In this document: one piece after another, positions 44,712 through 53,667 of the stretch
How positions within the stretch are numbered: position 1 is the stretch's first letter
How the letters are laid out: each line of letters starts with the position of its first letter
NCBI RefSeq assembly: GCF_000147075.1
Contig: NC_014484.1
Span: 637,501 to 701,500 of the forward strand
Reading direction: 5' to 3'
DNA: 64,000 bases
Origin: Spirochaeta thermophila DSM 6192
Lineage (GTDB): Bacteria; Spirochaetota; Spirochaetia; Winmispirales; Winmispiraceae
Position numbers and translations under genes: made by a program
The notes under the pieces: generated by a model
What the model was told of the DNA's origin: nothing
Databases searched by the model: none
What the model saw: the letters and a program-made list of their open reading frames with translations, nothing else

Positions 44712-45749
44712 TCACTCTTCTTGAAGCCGAAGGATGAGTTTTCCCGGTAGCGCTCTCTCCTTGCTGATTCGATCAAGCAGTGAAGGGGCCTCCTTGAGGG
44801 AGTACTCTCCGACGAAGAGTGGGGTGGGATCGATCTTTCCTTCAGCGAACCATGAGACGACTTCGGGGAATCTCCGGTTGTTGAGTCTGCTTCCCAGGAT
44901 GGAGAGCTCCTTGCGGATGATCTCAGACTGGCGGACGGGGGTGGGGACAGAAGAAAAGCCCAGGAGAACGATACGGGCTCCCGGTGCACAGCTCCTGACG
45001 ATGGACTCGAAGAGCGAGGGCGCTCCCACGGCGTCCACCACGGCCGTGGGTCCCTCTCCTCCGGTGTATGCGAGGACTGCATCTGCGAGGTCTCTTCCTT
45101 CGGTGTTGATGGTCTCTTCGGCGCCCATGCGTCTCGCTCTCTCGAGCGCAGGTTCCGAGATGTCGCAGATGATGGTTCGCGCCCCAGTGAGCCGTATCGC
45201 CTGGAGCGTGAGGGTTCCTATGATTCCCGCTCCTATGATGAGCACGGTATCGTCTGGGGTCACTTGGAGTCTGTGTCTCACGTTCGCGGCGATGGAGTAG
45301 GGTTCGATGAAGACTGCTTCATTCCATGTGAGATGTTCGGGGATAGGATACACGTTCGCGGCCGGCACCACGAGGTAGGGGGCGAAGCTTCCGTCTCGGT
45401 GCACGCCTACCACCTGAAGGTCGCAGCAGACATTGGGGTGGCCCATCCTGCAGGCGATACACTTCCCACAGCTTATCACCGGATCCACGACCACCTTTGT
45501 GCCCGGCGGAGGGGCGTCCCTCACTTCGCTTCCCCAAGAGACGATTTCCCCTGCGAGTTCGTGCCCTGGTATACGGGGGTAGGAGACGAAGGGATTCGAG
45601 CCCTCGTAGATATGAAGGTCGGAGCCGCAGATCCCTGCCCGATGTACCCGGATGAGGACTTCGTGCCGTGCAGGATGGGGGATCGGACGTTCTTCCAGAA
45701 CCGCCCGATGGGGGGCGTTGATGATCAGGACCCGCATAAGGTGGTTCAT
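44712..45749 (-). CDS. Zinc-dependent MDR dehydrogenase (threonine/polyol/uronate-type)
   Basis: 345 residues from ATG 45749 with AGGAAA upstream. Catalytic zinc ligands are in GICGSDLHIYEG and GHELAGEI, and the structural zinc is bound by CGKCIACRMGHPNVC. The Rossmann motif is IGAGIIGTL. The pattern is closest to sorbitol, threonine or L-gulonate/galactonate 5-dehydrogenases. Given uxuA in the window, a sugar-acid substrate is plausible but unproven. Confidence 0.85.
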   Translation of the reverse strand: MNHLMRVLIINAPHRAVLEERPIPHPARHEVLIRVHRAGICGSDLHIYEGSNPFVSYPRIPGHELAGEIVSWGSEVRDAPPPGTKVVVDPVISCGKCIACRMGHPNVCCDLQVVGVHRDGSFAPYLVVPAANVYPIPEHLTWNEAVFIEPYSIAANVRHRLQVTPDDTVLIIGAGIIGTLTLQAIRLTGARTIICDISEPALERARRMGAEETINTEGRDLADAVLAYTGGEGPTAVVDAVGAPSLFESIVRSCAPGARIVLLGFSSVPTPVRQSEIIRKELSILGSRLNNRRFPEVVSWFAEGKIDPTPLFVGEYSLKEAPSLLDRISKERALPGKLILRLQEE

Positions 45750-45874
45750 GGCTTTTCCTTTCATGTGCTTATATCCTTTCCATTTCCTTTTGGTTCCTCA
45801 GGTGAAGACCAAGTATGGCCTCTTGAAGGGATCTGGTGCTGTGTTCTGTTGTCATCGTGTGGTGGGCTCGTGCT

Positions 45875-46381
45875 CTACCTTGCATTCCCCCTCATCTGCT
45901 TGACGTACTCTGCGGCTTGGCGTCCGAGCATGCGGGCGGCTTTCTTCTGGGCCTCGCCTGGCGCCTCTACGGCCACGGCGCCGTAGTGTGCCGTGACGCC
46001 GGGTGCCGAGTAGTCGGGAAGCCCGAAGACGAGGAATCCGTAGTTCATGAGGGCGCTGAGGATGGAGAAGAGGGTGGCCTCGTTGCCGCCGCCGAGCCCG
46101 CCCGAGGTGGTGAAGGCGGCCCCTATCTTGCCCTTGGCCTTGCCCCAGGCCGCATCCACGTGCTGGTCGAAGAATCGTTTGAGCTTCCACGACATCCCGC
46201 CGCAGTAGGTGGGCGAGCCCACGATGAGGCCGTCCGAGGAGAGGATGGCGGCCGCGTCGGCCTGGTCCACGTGGGTGAGGACGGCTTCCACCCCTCCTTC
46301 CCGCACGCCTTCTGCGACTTCTTCTGCGAGTGCCCTGGTGTTGCCGGTCTCCGAGTCGTAGATGATGGTGATCTTCGGCAT
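45875..46381 (-). CDS. Flavodoxin-family (WrbA/NQO-like) FMN protein
   Basis: 168 residues. The FMN phosphate loop is YDSETGNTRALAE, and GSPTYCGGMSWKLKRF and TTSGGLGGGNEATL are the WrbA-type isoalloxazine loops. It is likely a NAD(P)H:quinone oxidoreductase or electron-transfer flavodoxin. AGGAGGGAG precedes ATG 46381. It stands alone between the dehydrogenase and the exported barrel-like protein, both on the same strand. Confidence 0.85.
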   Translation of the reverse strand: MPKITIIYDSETGNTRALAEEVAEGVREGGVEAVLTHVDQADAAAILSSDGLIVGSPTYCGGMSWKLKRFFDQHVDAAWGKAKGKIGAAFTTSGGLGGGNEATLFSILSALMNYGFLVFGLPDYSAPGVTAHYGAVAVEAPGEAQKKAARMLGRQAAEYVKQMRGNAR

Positions 46382-46450
46382 AGCTCCCTCCTCGTGTCTC
46401 TTCGAGTGCGCAGAGGCTCTTCTCTTGAATGAAGATACCAGGTGGGGAGG

Positions 46451-47332
46451 CTACCGTCCACCGGGGGAGGAGACGATGAAGGTGAAGCCGAATCCCGCGG
46501 TGGTCATGGGGAAGGGGCCTTCCTCCACCTCCTGGGTGTCGGAGAAGGTGTTGGTCACGAGGTGGAGTCGGAGCCCGCCTGCTGGTGAGGGGAGGAGGAT
46601 GCCCGTCTCGAAGCGGGCGGCGTAGCCGGTGGTGTCGGGGAAGAGGAGGAGGTCGTTCCATGTCTCGAGGTAGGGGTGGATGAGGGGGTGGAGGGGAAGG
46701 GTGAGGAGGAGGCCGGCCCTTAAGTAGGCGTCTTCCCTGAACTCGGGGAGGCCGTGGGCCTGCCAGTAGTCGAAGAGGTCGACGTAGGCGGCCCTGAGGG
46801 AGGGGATGATGGTGAGCCAGGGGAGGGGGGAGAGGGGTGGGGTGGTGATGAGGAGGCCGAGCCTGTCGGTGGCGGGGTCGGTGAGGTGCAGGTCGTCGCG
46901 GATGCGCCAGCGGAGGGGGTGGAAGCTCATGCGGGAGTACTCGGCGGCGAGGACGAGGGGGGAGAGGCGTACGCCCAGGAGGGCGCCGTACTGGTACTGG
47001 ACGGCGTTCATCCACCACTCCATGACCGAGGCGGGCTCGTCGCCGGGGGCAAGGGGGCCGACGACGAGGATGGAGTCGAAGTAGATGCGGAGGGCGATGA
47101 GGTTCCGCCAGGCGAGGGGGGTGGCGGCGCCCGAGATGCCGATGTGGAAGCTGTCGGTGGGGCTCTCCTTGAGGGTGTAGGTCTCGTACCAGAGGCGGAG
47201 GGTGCCGTGCGGGAGGAGGGGGGAGGTGTAGGTGTCGGGGAAGGGGTGGATGGTGAGGATGGATTGGGGGAAGTCGCGGGCGGTGAGGGGTATGGTGAGG
47301 AGGAAGAGGAGGAGGATGCGTCTGAGGGTCAT
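46451..47332 (-). CDS. Exported, probably outer-membrane beta-barrel-like protein
   Basis: 293 residues. A signal peptide (MTLRRILLLFLLTIPLTA) is followed by alternating hydrophobic/aromatic strands typical of small outer-membrane barrels (TLRLWYETYTL, LIALRIYFDSILV, LRLHLVTNTF, TAGFGFTFIV). No domain is recognised. It is extremely C-rich on the coding strand. AGGAGG lies upstream of ATG 47332. The 125 bp up to the ABC gene show nothing clear. Confidence 0.65.
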   Translation of the reverse strand: MTLRRILLLFLLTIPLTARDFPQSILTIHPFPDTYTSPLLPHGTLRLWYETYTLKESPTDSFHIGISGAATPLAWRNLIALRIYFDSILVVGPLAPGDEPASVMEWWMNAVQYQYGALLGVRLSPLVLAAEYSRMSFHPLRWRIRDDLHLTDPATDRLGLLITTPPLSPLPWLTIIPSLRAAYVDLFDYWQAHGLPEFREDAYLRAGLLLTLPLHPLIHPYLETWNDLLLFPDTTGYAARFETGILLPSPAGGLRLHLVTNTFSDTQEVEEGPFPMTTAGFGFTFIVSSPGGR

Positions 47333-47457
47333 GGGAGGATCCTCCTAAGGAAGGGTAGCGCAGGGTGGGGGAGGTGGGGAAGGGGGCTACGGGAGGGGTG
47401 CCTACGGGGAAGAGGGTAGGGGGGCGGTGAGGGGCGAGGCCTGTGGGTATGCGCAGC

Positions 47458-49293
47458 CTATGAGGAGGAGCCTCCGCCTGCTCCGGGGGTGGGGAGCTCC
47501 GCCTCGTCCTGGTGGTGCTGGTGGAACTGCCAGTAGAGGCCTTTTCGGCGCATGAGTTCCTCGTGGGTGCCCTGTTCCACGATGCGTCCTTCCCTGATGA
47601 CGAGGATGAGGTCGGCCTCGCGCACGGTGCTGAGCCGGTGGGCGATGACGAAGCTGGTGCGGCCCTTCATGAGGGTGCGGAGGGCCTTCTGGAGGTGTCG
47701 TTCGGTGCGGGTGTCCACGCTGCTGGTGGCCTCGTCGAGTATGAGGACGGCGGGGTCGGTGAGCACGGCGCGGGCGATGGTGAGGAGCTGCCGCTGGCCT
47801 TCGCTCAGGCTGCTTCCCCTGTCGGTGAGGAGGGTGTCGTAACCCTGGGGCAGGTGTTGGATGAAGTGGTGTGCCTCGGCGATGCGGGCGGCTTCCTCCA
47901 CTTCCTCGTCGGTGGCATCGGGTCGTCCGTACCGGATGTTCTCCCGTATGGTGTCGGTGAAGAGGTGGGTGTCCTGGAGGACCATGCCCATGTGGCTCCT
48001 GAGGGAGGCCCTGGTGATAGTGCGGGTGTCCTTTCCGTCGAGCAGGATGCGGCCTTCCTGGGGGTCGTAGAAGCGCATGAGGAGGTTCACGAGGGTGGTC
48101 TTGCCTGCGCCGGTGGGGCCGACGATGGCGATGAGGCTTCCGGATGGTGCGTCGAGGGTGATGTCGCGGAGCACGGGGCGGGCGGGGTCATAGCCGAAGG
48201 TGAGGTGCTCGATGGTGAGGTGGCCGGAGGTGGTGGTGAGGGGTCGGGCTTCAGGGATGTCGCGCTCTTCCTCTACGTCGAGGAGCTGGAAGATGCGTTC
48301 GGCGCCTGCGAGGGCGCTCTGGATGAGGGTGAACTGGTTGGAGATCTCGTTGATGGGGCGCGAGAACTGGCGGGCATAGGTGAGGAAGGCGGCGACCACG
48401 CCCACCGAGAGGTGTCCTTCGAGGGCGAGGTATCCGCCTGCGAGGGCAATTATGGGGAAGGAGAGGCCGTTGAGGGCGTTCATGATGGGGGGGAGGATGC
48501 TCGAGACCACCATGGCCCGGTAGGCGGTGGCGGTGAATCGTTCGTTGGTGGTGGTGAAGTCCTCGAGGAAGCGCCGCTCCCTGCCGAAGGCCTTGAGTTC
48601 GCGGAGGCCGCCTGCGGTCTCTTCGACCATCGCGTTGAGGGTGCCGAGGAGGTGCTGCTGGTTCCGGAAGGCCTCGCGGCTCATCCGGGCGAGGGTGCGG
48701 GTGGTGAGGACGGCGAGGGGGATGATGAGGGCGGTGAGGAGGGTGAGGAGGGGGGAGAGGGCGAGCATCATGGCGAGGGAGCCGACGAGGAGGAGGATGT
48801 TGGAGGCGAGCTGGGTGAGGGTCTGGCTGAGGGTGGTCTCCAGGGTGGCCACGTCGTTGGTGAGGCGGCTCATGAGGTCGCCGTGGGGGGTGCGGTCGAG
48901 GTAGGGGATGGGAAGGCGCTGGAGGTGGGAGAAGAGGTCGGTGCGGAGGCGGTGGAGGGTGCCCTGGGTGACGGTGATGAGGGCGCGCACCTGGATCCAG
49001 GTGAGGCCGGTGGAGGCGAGGTAGAGGGCGGCCATGGTGAGGACGGCGGAAAGGAGGGCGGACAGGTTGACCGCGCCGGGACCGGATGCCATGGCGTTGA
49101 CCGCGGTCTTGAGGTAGAGGGGGGCGGCGAGGCTCGCGACGGTGGTGGCGAGTACGGCGAGGAGGGCCACGAGGAGGGGGGTGCGGTAGGGGCGGAGGTA
49201 GCGCCACAGGCGGGTGAGGATGGGGAGGATGCGGGTGGGGCGGGGGGCGTCGAGGGGGGCCTGGTGGCGGAAGGGTCCGGTGGGGCTACGCAT
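47458..49293 (-). CDS. Heterodimeric ABC exporter subunit with canonical ATPase site
   Basis: 611 residues: a six-helix membrane domain (about 40-320) and a nucleotide-binding domain with Walker A GPTGAGKTT and Walker B VLILDEATSSVD, which keeps the catalytic Glu. Its signature is degenerate (SLSEGQRQ instead of LSGGQ). This mirrors TM288-type partners of heterodimeric exporters. It overlaps the second subunit by 8 bp. Likely substrates are drugs or lipids. Confidence 0.92.
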   Translation of the reverse strand: MRSPTGPFRHQAPLDAPRPTRILPILTRLWRYLRPYRTPLLVALLAVLATTVASLAAPLYLKTAVNAMASGPGAVNLSALLSAVLTMAALYLASTGLTWIQVRALITVTQGTLHRLRTDLFSHLQRLPIPYLDRTPHGDLMSRLTNDVATLETTLSQTLTQLASNILLLVGSLAMMLALSPLLTLLTALIIPLAVLTTRTLARMSREAFRNQQHLLGTLNAMVEETAGGLRELKAFGRERRFLEDFTTTNERFTATAYRAMVVSSILPPIMNALNGLSFPIIALAGGYLALEGHLSVGVVAAFLTYARQFSRPINEISNQFTLIQSALAGAERIFQLLDVEEERDIPEARPLTTTSGHLTIEHLTFGYDPARPVLRDITLDAPSGSLIAIVGPTGAGKTTLVNLLMRFYDPQEGRILLDGKDTRTITRASLRSHMGMVLQDTHLFTDTIRENIRYGRPDATDEEVEEAARIAEAHHFIQHLPQGYDTLLTDRGSSLSEGQRQLLTIARAVLTDPAVLILDEATSSVDTRTERHLQKALRTLMKGRTSFVIAHRLSTVREADLILVIREGRIVEQGTHEELMRRKGLYWQFHQHHQDEAELPTPGAGGGSSS

Positions 49294-51004
49294 GGAGGGC
49301 TCCTTCTATCTGGGTCTCGTAGAGTTCCCGGTAGAGGGGACACTGTTCGAGGAGGAGGGGATGGGGGCCGGCGCCTGCGAGGCGGCCGTCGTCCAGCACG
49401 AGGATGAGGTCGCAGGTGGTGATGGCGCTCATGCGCTGCGAGATGAGGAGGGTGGTGACGGGGAGGGTGCGGAGGGAGGAGAGGAGGCGGGACTCGGTGG
49501 CGGCGTCGAGGGCACTCGTGGCGTCGTCGAGGATGAGGAGGGAGGCGGGGCGCACGAGAGCACGGGCGATGGCGAGTCGCTGGCGTTGGCCGCCTGAGAG
49601 GTTGGTACCCCCCTGCTCGATGCGGGCCTCGAGCACGCCAGGGAGCCGGGAGACGAACTCCCACGCCTGCGCCTTCTTGAGGGCTTCGATCATCTGCTCC
49701 TCTGTTGCTCCGGGGAAGCCCCACCTCAGGTTGTCCGCCACCGTGCCGCGGAAGAGCACCGGCTTCTGGAAGACCACGGCGATCCGGGCCCGCAATTCCT
49801 CGAGGGAGAGGGCCTGAATGTCCTCACCGTCGAGGAGCACGCGTCCTCCCGAGGGCTCAGTCATCCGGAGGAGGGCCATCACCAGGGTGGTCTTGCCTGC
49901 ACCTGTGGGGCCTATGACCCCTATGCGGGTGCCCGCCGGGGCCTCGAAGGAGATATCCGAGAGGGCTGGTGTGCCGTCGTAGGCCACCGAGAGGTCTTCC
50001 ACCACGAGGGATGCGGGGGACCTGGAAGGAAGGATCTGCACAGACTCCAGGCTGAGGGACTCCTCGGGTGCCTCGATGAGCTCGGAGAGTCTGAGGAGCG
50101 AGGCCTGGGCACGGGAGAGTCCCATGAAGAAGAAACCTATCATCATGAGGGCGAAGAGGATCTGGAGGAGGTAGTTGGTGAGGGCGATGATGGTCCCCAC
50201 CTGTACGGTACCCTCCTGCACGAGGAAGCCCCCGGCCCACAGCACTGCCACGATGGAGAGGTTCATGATGAGGAAGACGAGGGGAAAGGCGAGCCCCATG
50301 AGACTGGAGGCCTTTGTCATCACCTCCTTCAGCCTGTCGTTCACCTTCCCGAACCGTCCCTCTTCGTAGTCTGTCCTCACGAAGGCCCGCACCACCCGCA
50401 CGCCTTCGAGGTTTTCTCGCACCACGGTGTTGAGCCTGTCCATCTCCCCCTGGGCTTCCACGAAGAGCGGGATACCCTTCCGTATGAGGAAGATGAGGAT
50501 GCCGGCAAGGAGGGGGAGGGAGGCGAGCATGATGAGGGTGAGCCGTGGGCTCAGCAGGAACGACATGACGAGTCCGCCAAGGGCGAGGAGCGGGGCCCTG
50601 ATCATCATCCGGAGGAGCATGTGCACGATGGTCTGTACCTGGACGATGTCCCCGGTGAGGCGGGTGATGAGGGTGCCGGCACCGAACCGGGACTCCTCCT
50701 TGAGGGAGAGCCGCAAGACCTTGTGGTAGAGGAGATCCCGAAGGTCGCGGGCGGTGCGGGTGGCAGCCGCGCTCGCGGTGATGGTGCAGCCGATCCCGCC
50801 AGCCACACCTATGAGCACGATCCCGAAGAGGATGAGCCCGAGGCGCACGATGGCCCCCATGTCACTGGGGATGATGCCCTCATCGACGACCCGGCCCATG
50901 AGGGCCGGCTGGGCGAGGTTCACGGCCACCTCGGTCCCCATGAAGAGGAGGGAGCCGAGGGCGAAGTACCAGTACCTGGCGATGTAGCGGGCGAGCAACT
51001 TCAT
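49286..51004 (-). CDS. Heterodimeric ABC exporter subunit with degenerate ATPase site
   Basis: 572 residues: membrane domain (about 1-310) and nucleotide-binding domain with Walker A GPTGAGKTT, a canonical NLSGGQRQR signature, but Walker B LLILDDATSALD, where Asp replaces the catalytic Glu. That is the TM287-type pattern and complements the partner's weak signature, giving one active and one regulatory ATP site. It lies 6 bp after marR and is translationally coupled to the next subunit. Confidence 0.92.
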   Translation of the reverse strand: MKLLARYIARYWYFALGSLLFMGTEVAVNLAQPALMGRVVDEGIIPSDMGAIVRLGLILFGIVLIGVAGGIGCTITASAAATRTARDLRDLLYHKVLRLSLKEESRFGAGTLITRLTGDIVQVQTIVHMLLRMMIRAPLLALGGLVMSFLLSPRLTLIMLASLPLLAGILIFLIRKGIPLFVEAQGEMDRLNTVVRENLEGVRVVRAFVRTDYEEGRFGKVNDRLKEVMTKASSLMGLAFPLVFLIMNLSIVAVLWAGGFLVQEGTVQVGTIIALTNYLLQILFALMMIGFFFMGLSRAQASLLRLSELIEAPEESLSLESVQILPSRSPASLVVEDLSVAYDGTPALSDISFEAPAGTRIGVIGPTGAGKTTLVMALLRMTEPSGGRVLLDGEDIQALSLEELRARIAVVFQKPVLFRGTVADNLRWGFPGATEEQMIEALKKAQAWEFVSRLPGVLEARIEQGGTNLSGGQRQRLAIARALVRPASLLILDDATSALDAATESRLLSSLRTLPVTTLLISQRMSAITTCDLILVLDDGRLAGAGPHPLLLEQCPLYRELYETQIEGALHA

Positions 51005-51010
51005 GAAGGG

Positions 51011-51451
51011 CTACTCCTTGTGGTGGATCCCGAAGGTGCGGGAGAGGTGGTCGGCGATCCTCCGGAAGATGGCCGTACAGGCCTCCTGCTCCTCGGGGGT
51101 GAGCACCGAGAACATGGTGCGGTGGAAGGACCCGATCTTTTCCTTGAGCCGCTCCACCTTTATCCGGCCGTCCGGGGTGAGAGAGACGAGGATGCGACGT
51201 CTGTCGTGGGGGTCTCTCGCGCGTGTGATGAGGCCGGCCTGCTCCATGCGGCGGAGCATCACCGTGGCGCTCGCCGGGGTGATGCCCAGGGCCTCGGCGA
51301 TCCCCTTCTGATCGGTGTGGGGGTGATGGAAGAGGTGGAAGAGGATGCCCGGCTGTCCGGGATAGACTCCCTCTTCTGCGAGGAGACTCCGGAACACCTT
51401 CCGTTTGAGGAACATGAGGTCTTCGAAGGCCGAGGACAGTTCTTCGATCAT
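51011..51451 (-). CDS. MarR-family repressor of the ABC exporter operon
   Basis: 146 residues. The winged HTH spans about 40-105 (GIAEALGITPASATVMLRRMEQAGLI, DPHDRRRILVSLT). It is the first gene of the operon with the two ABC subunits. Its promoter contains a perfect TTAGATATCTAA palindrome at the predicted start of transcription, so autorepression relieved by an exporter substrate is likely. Confidence 0.92.
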   Translation of the reverse strand: MIEELSSAFEDLMFLKRKVFRSLLAEEGVYPGQPGILFHLFHHPHTDQKGIAEALGITPASATVMLRRMEQAGLITRARDPHDRRRILVSLTPDGRIKVERLKEKIGSFHRTMFSVLTPEEQEACTAIFRRIADHLSRTFGIHHKE

Positions 51452-51472
51452 GGGTTACCCTGGAGCCGATAG

Positions 51473-51513
51473 TTAGATATCTAAACAATAGTGAAACCAT
51501 GCGATCCTGTCAA
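51473..51513 (-). promoter_or_regulatory. marR promoter and palindromic operator
   Basis: Minus strand TTGACA (51513-51508), a 17-bp spacer and TATTGT (51490-51485). The perfect 12-bp palindrome TTAGATATCTAA (51473-51484) follows directly and covers +1. The half-site TTAG-N4-CTAA equals the SlyA/MarR consensus geometry. Confidence 0.8.
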
Positions 51514-51523
51514 CTACGCCCTG

Positions 51524-51569
51524 TTGACAGGGGCCGGGTGTGCCGCTACTATAGTATCGAAATCCGATA
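51524..51569 (+). promoter_or_regulatory. padR promoter and inverted repeat
   Basis: TTGACA (51524-51529), a 17-bp spacer and TACTAT (51547-51552), then TATCG-AAATC-CGATA (51555-51569), an inverted repeat at +1. The -35 boxes of marR and padR form a symmetrical pair (TGTCAAC...GTTGACA, 51508-51529). Confidence 0.75.
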
Positions 51570-51587
51570 ACGGAACACGATACCAAC

Positions 51588-51905
51588 ATGGACACCGAGC
51601 GGATCGTGCGGTCGTTTTTCGCAGGGTTCATCAAGCTCCACATCCTCCACCACGCCTCACAGGGGCCCATCTACGGGCTCGCGATGATACGCGAGCTGAA
51701 AAGGCACGGCTACGAGCTGAGTCCCGGTTCCCTCTATCCTGCCCTCCACGGCCTCGAGGCCGAGGGGTTCCTCTCCTCAGAGGAGCGGCTGGTGGACGGG
51801 AGGAGGCGGAGGTACTACGTCATCACCGAGGAGGGGAGGAGGGTGCTCGAGATGGCCCGTCACCGCATCGGAGAGCTCGTCCGTGAGGTGCTCCATGGAG
51901 AATGA
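51588..51905 (+). CDS. PadR-family transcriptional regulator
   Basis: 105 residues, a short PadR subtype. The winged helix has HILHHASQGPIYGLAMI, ELSPGSLYPALHGLEAEGFL and RRRYYVITEEGRRVL. PadR proteins repress transporters or detoxification genes until a small aromatic or peptide ligand binds. It overlaps or abuts the MFS gene it probably controls and is divergent from the MarR/ABC operon. No clear Shine-Dalgarno precedes ATG 51588. Confidence 0.9.
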   Translation: MDTERIVRSFFAGFIKLHILHHASQGPIYGLAMIRELKRHGYELSPGSLYPALHGLEAEGFLSSEERLVDGRRRRYYVITEEGRRVLEMARHRIGELVREVLHGE

Positions 51906-51919
51906 CCGGAGGTGCGTCT

Positions 51920-53149
51920 ATGAACGGGATCTCGAGACCTGAGGATGACGCCGTGCGGAAAAAGGCCTTTGCCTTCATCGTGCTCTTTGGGGTGGTGAGC
52001 CTCCTCGCCGACATGACCTACGAAGGGGCCCGCAGCCTCGTGGGCCAGTTCATGCAGGTGCTCGGTGCCTCGGCCGCGGCCGTGGGGCTTGCGGTGGGGG
52101 CGGGCGAGTTCCTGGGGTACGCGATCCGCCTCTTTTCCGGGAAGCTCGCCGACAGGACCCGGCGCTACTGGACCGTGGCCATCGCTGGCTATGCCGTCCA
52201 GCTGGGGGCCATCCCCCTCCTCGCCCTTGTGGGCCGCTGGGAACTCGCGGTCCTGCTCATCTTCGCCGAGCGTCTGGGCAAGGGCCTGCGCAACCCCTCC
52301 CGCGACGCCCTCCTCTCCTACGCCGCCTCGCGCACCGGCCGCGGCCTCGGCTTCGGCCTGCACGAGGCCATGGATCAGATCGGCGCCTTCCTCGGGCCCG
52401 CCCTCCTCTCCCTCCTCTTCCTCCTCACCGGTACGCGCGGTGCCGGCTCCGAGGCGACCTACCGACTCGGTTTCGCCCTCCTGGGTATCCCCGCCGTGCT
52501 CGCCGTGCTCGCCGTGCTTGCCGCACGCTTCCTCTTCCCCCGGCCCTCGGACCTGGAGGCATCCTCCCACGCACCGCACCTGGGACGGACCACCTTCTCT
52601 CCCGCCTATGGGTGGTACCTCGCCTCCGCCGCCCTCCTCGCCGCCGGCGTGGCGGACTTTCCGCTCGTGGCCTTCCACCTTGGGAGGGCCGGCGCCCTCC
52701 CCGAGCCCCTCATCCCCGCGCTCTACGCGGGCGCCATGGCCGTGGATGCCGGCGCCGCCCTCCTGGTGGGCGTGCTCTACGACAGGATCGGCTTCGCCGT
52801 CCTCCCTGTGATGTGGACCCTGGAAGTCTTCACCGCCCCGCTCCTCTTCCTGGGCGGCCCCGCCGCCGTGGTGGCCGGCATGGCCCTCTGGGGCATCAGC
52901 ATGGGCACCCAGGAGTCGGTCATGCGCGCGGTCATCGCCGACCTCGTGCCGCACGACCGCAGGGCCACGGCCTACGGCCTGTTCCACACCGTCTTCGGCG
53001 GGGCGTGGTTTGCCGGAAGCGCCCTCATGGGCCTGCTCTACGACAGGGCGCCGGCCTACCTGGTGGTCTTTTCCGTCACCGTGCAGGTCCTCTCCGTGAT
53101 GGCCCTCCTCATCGCCTGGCGCGTGCACCGAAGGGAGCATGCCTCGTAG
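51920..53149 (+). CDS. MFS transporter
   Basis: 409 residues from ATG 51920 with GGAGG upstream; 12 hydrophobic segments with the cytoplasmic loop-2 basic motif GKLADRTRRYW between helices 2 and 3. It resembles drug/solute exporters. It follows padR, so it is likely the PadR-controlled efflux pump. Coding is strongly GCC/CTC biased compared with its neighbours, reflecting its Ala/Leu content. Confidence 0.88.
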   Translation: MNGISRPEDDAVRKKAFAFIVLFGVVSLLADMTYEGARSLVGQFMQVLGASAAAVGLAVGAGEFLGYAIRLFSGKLADRTRRYWTVAIAGYAVQLGAIPLLALVGRWELAVLLIFAERLGKGLRNPSRDALLSYAASRTGRGLGFGLHEAMDQIGAFLGPALLSLLFLLTGTRGAGSEATYRLGFALLGIPAVLAVLAVLAARFLFPRPSDLEASSHAPHLGRTTFSPAYGWYLASAALLAAGVADFPLVAFHLGRAGALPEPLIPALYAGAMAVDAGAALLVGVLYDRIGFAVLPVMWTLEVFTAPLLFLGGPAAVVAGMALWGISMGTQESVMRAVIADLVPHDRRATAYGLFHTVFGGAWFAGSALMGLLYDRAPAYLVVFSVTVQVLSVMALLIAWRVHRREHAS

Positions 53150-53201
53150 CGGGCCGCGACATCGCCTCCCACGGCCCATGGGGGACCGTGCCCAGAGGAG
53201 A

Positions 53202-53219
53202 GTGTAACATGTGTTACAC
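53202..53219. promoter_or_regulatory. CRP/FNR-type palindrome upstream of the cupin operon
   Basis: GTGTAACA-TG-TGTTACAC is a perfect 8-bp-arm palindrome of the 16-18-bp CRP/FNR size. A -10 TATCAT lies at 53271-53276; with start of transcription near 53283 the centre is about 72 bp upstream, a class I activator position. Confidence 0.65.
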
Positions 53220-53307
53220 CTAAATCCGACTTTTTTTGTCGTAATTGTGGACTCCTCCCCCGCCCCGAGGTATCATAGAGGTAGCCTTAAGATGAGGAGG
53301 ACCAGAG

Positions 53308-53610
53308 ATGGCGGAGCCGGTGAACCTCGACCTTTCCGTGCAGGAGGGGGCCATCGTGAGCAAGACCCTCCTGGAGCGCCCGTCCGGGAGCCTCACGCTC
53401 TTCGCCTTTTCCAGGGGGCAGCGCCTCTCCCCCCACAGCGCCCCCTACGACGCCTACATCGTGCTCCTCGAGGGGAGCCTCGAGGTGACCATAGGCGAGG
53501 AGCGTGCCGCACTCACCGCCGGAAGCGGCATCCTCATGCCCGCGGGGGTGCTCCATGCCCTCGAGGCCGTCGAGGATGCCCGGTTCCTCCTCGTGATGCT
53601 CAGGGCCTGA
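53308..53610 (+). CDS. Small cupin-domain protein
   Basis: 100 residues with a single cupin barrel: SPHSAPYDAYIVLLEGSLEV and AGSGILMPAGVLHALEAV, with His/Asp/His positions available for a metal. A function is not evident; such cupins are common beside DUF438/hemerythrin genes. GAGGAGG lies ahead of ATG 53308, and the next gene follows after 57 bp. Confidence 0.8.
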   Translation: MAEPVNLDLSVQEGAIVSKTLLERPSGSLTLFAFSRGQRLSPHSAPYDAYIVLLEGSLEVTIGEERAALTAGSGILMPAGVLHALEAVEDARFLLVMLRA

Positions 53611-53667
53611 ACGGCCCGAGATGAGGCACACGATGAACCTCTCATCAGCACGAAACGGAGGAACACC

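Noticed and set aside
47512-49407. A 631-codon Glu/Gly-rich frame on the plus strand
   Set aside because: Antisense to the ABC exporter gene; low-complexity composition comes from C-rich coding on the other strand.
53165-53196. A terminator after the MFS gene (CACGG...CCGTG stem)
   Set aside because: The stem is short, has no T tract and could be chance in GC-rich DNA.
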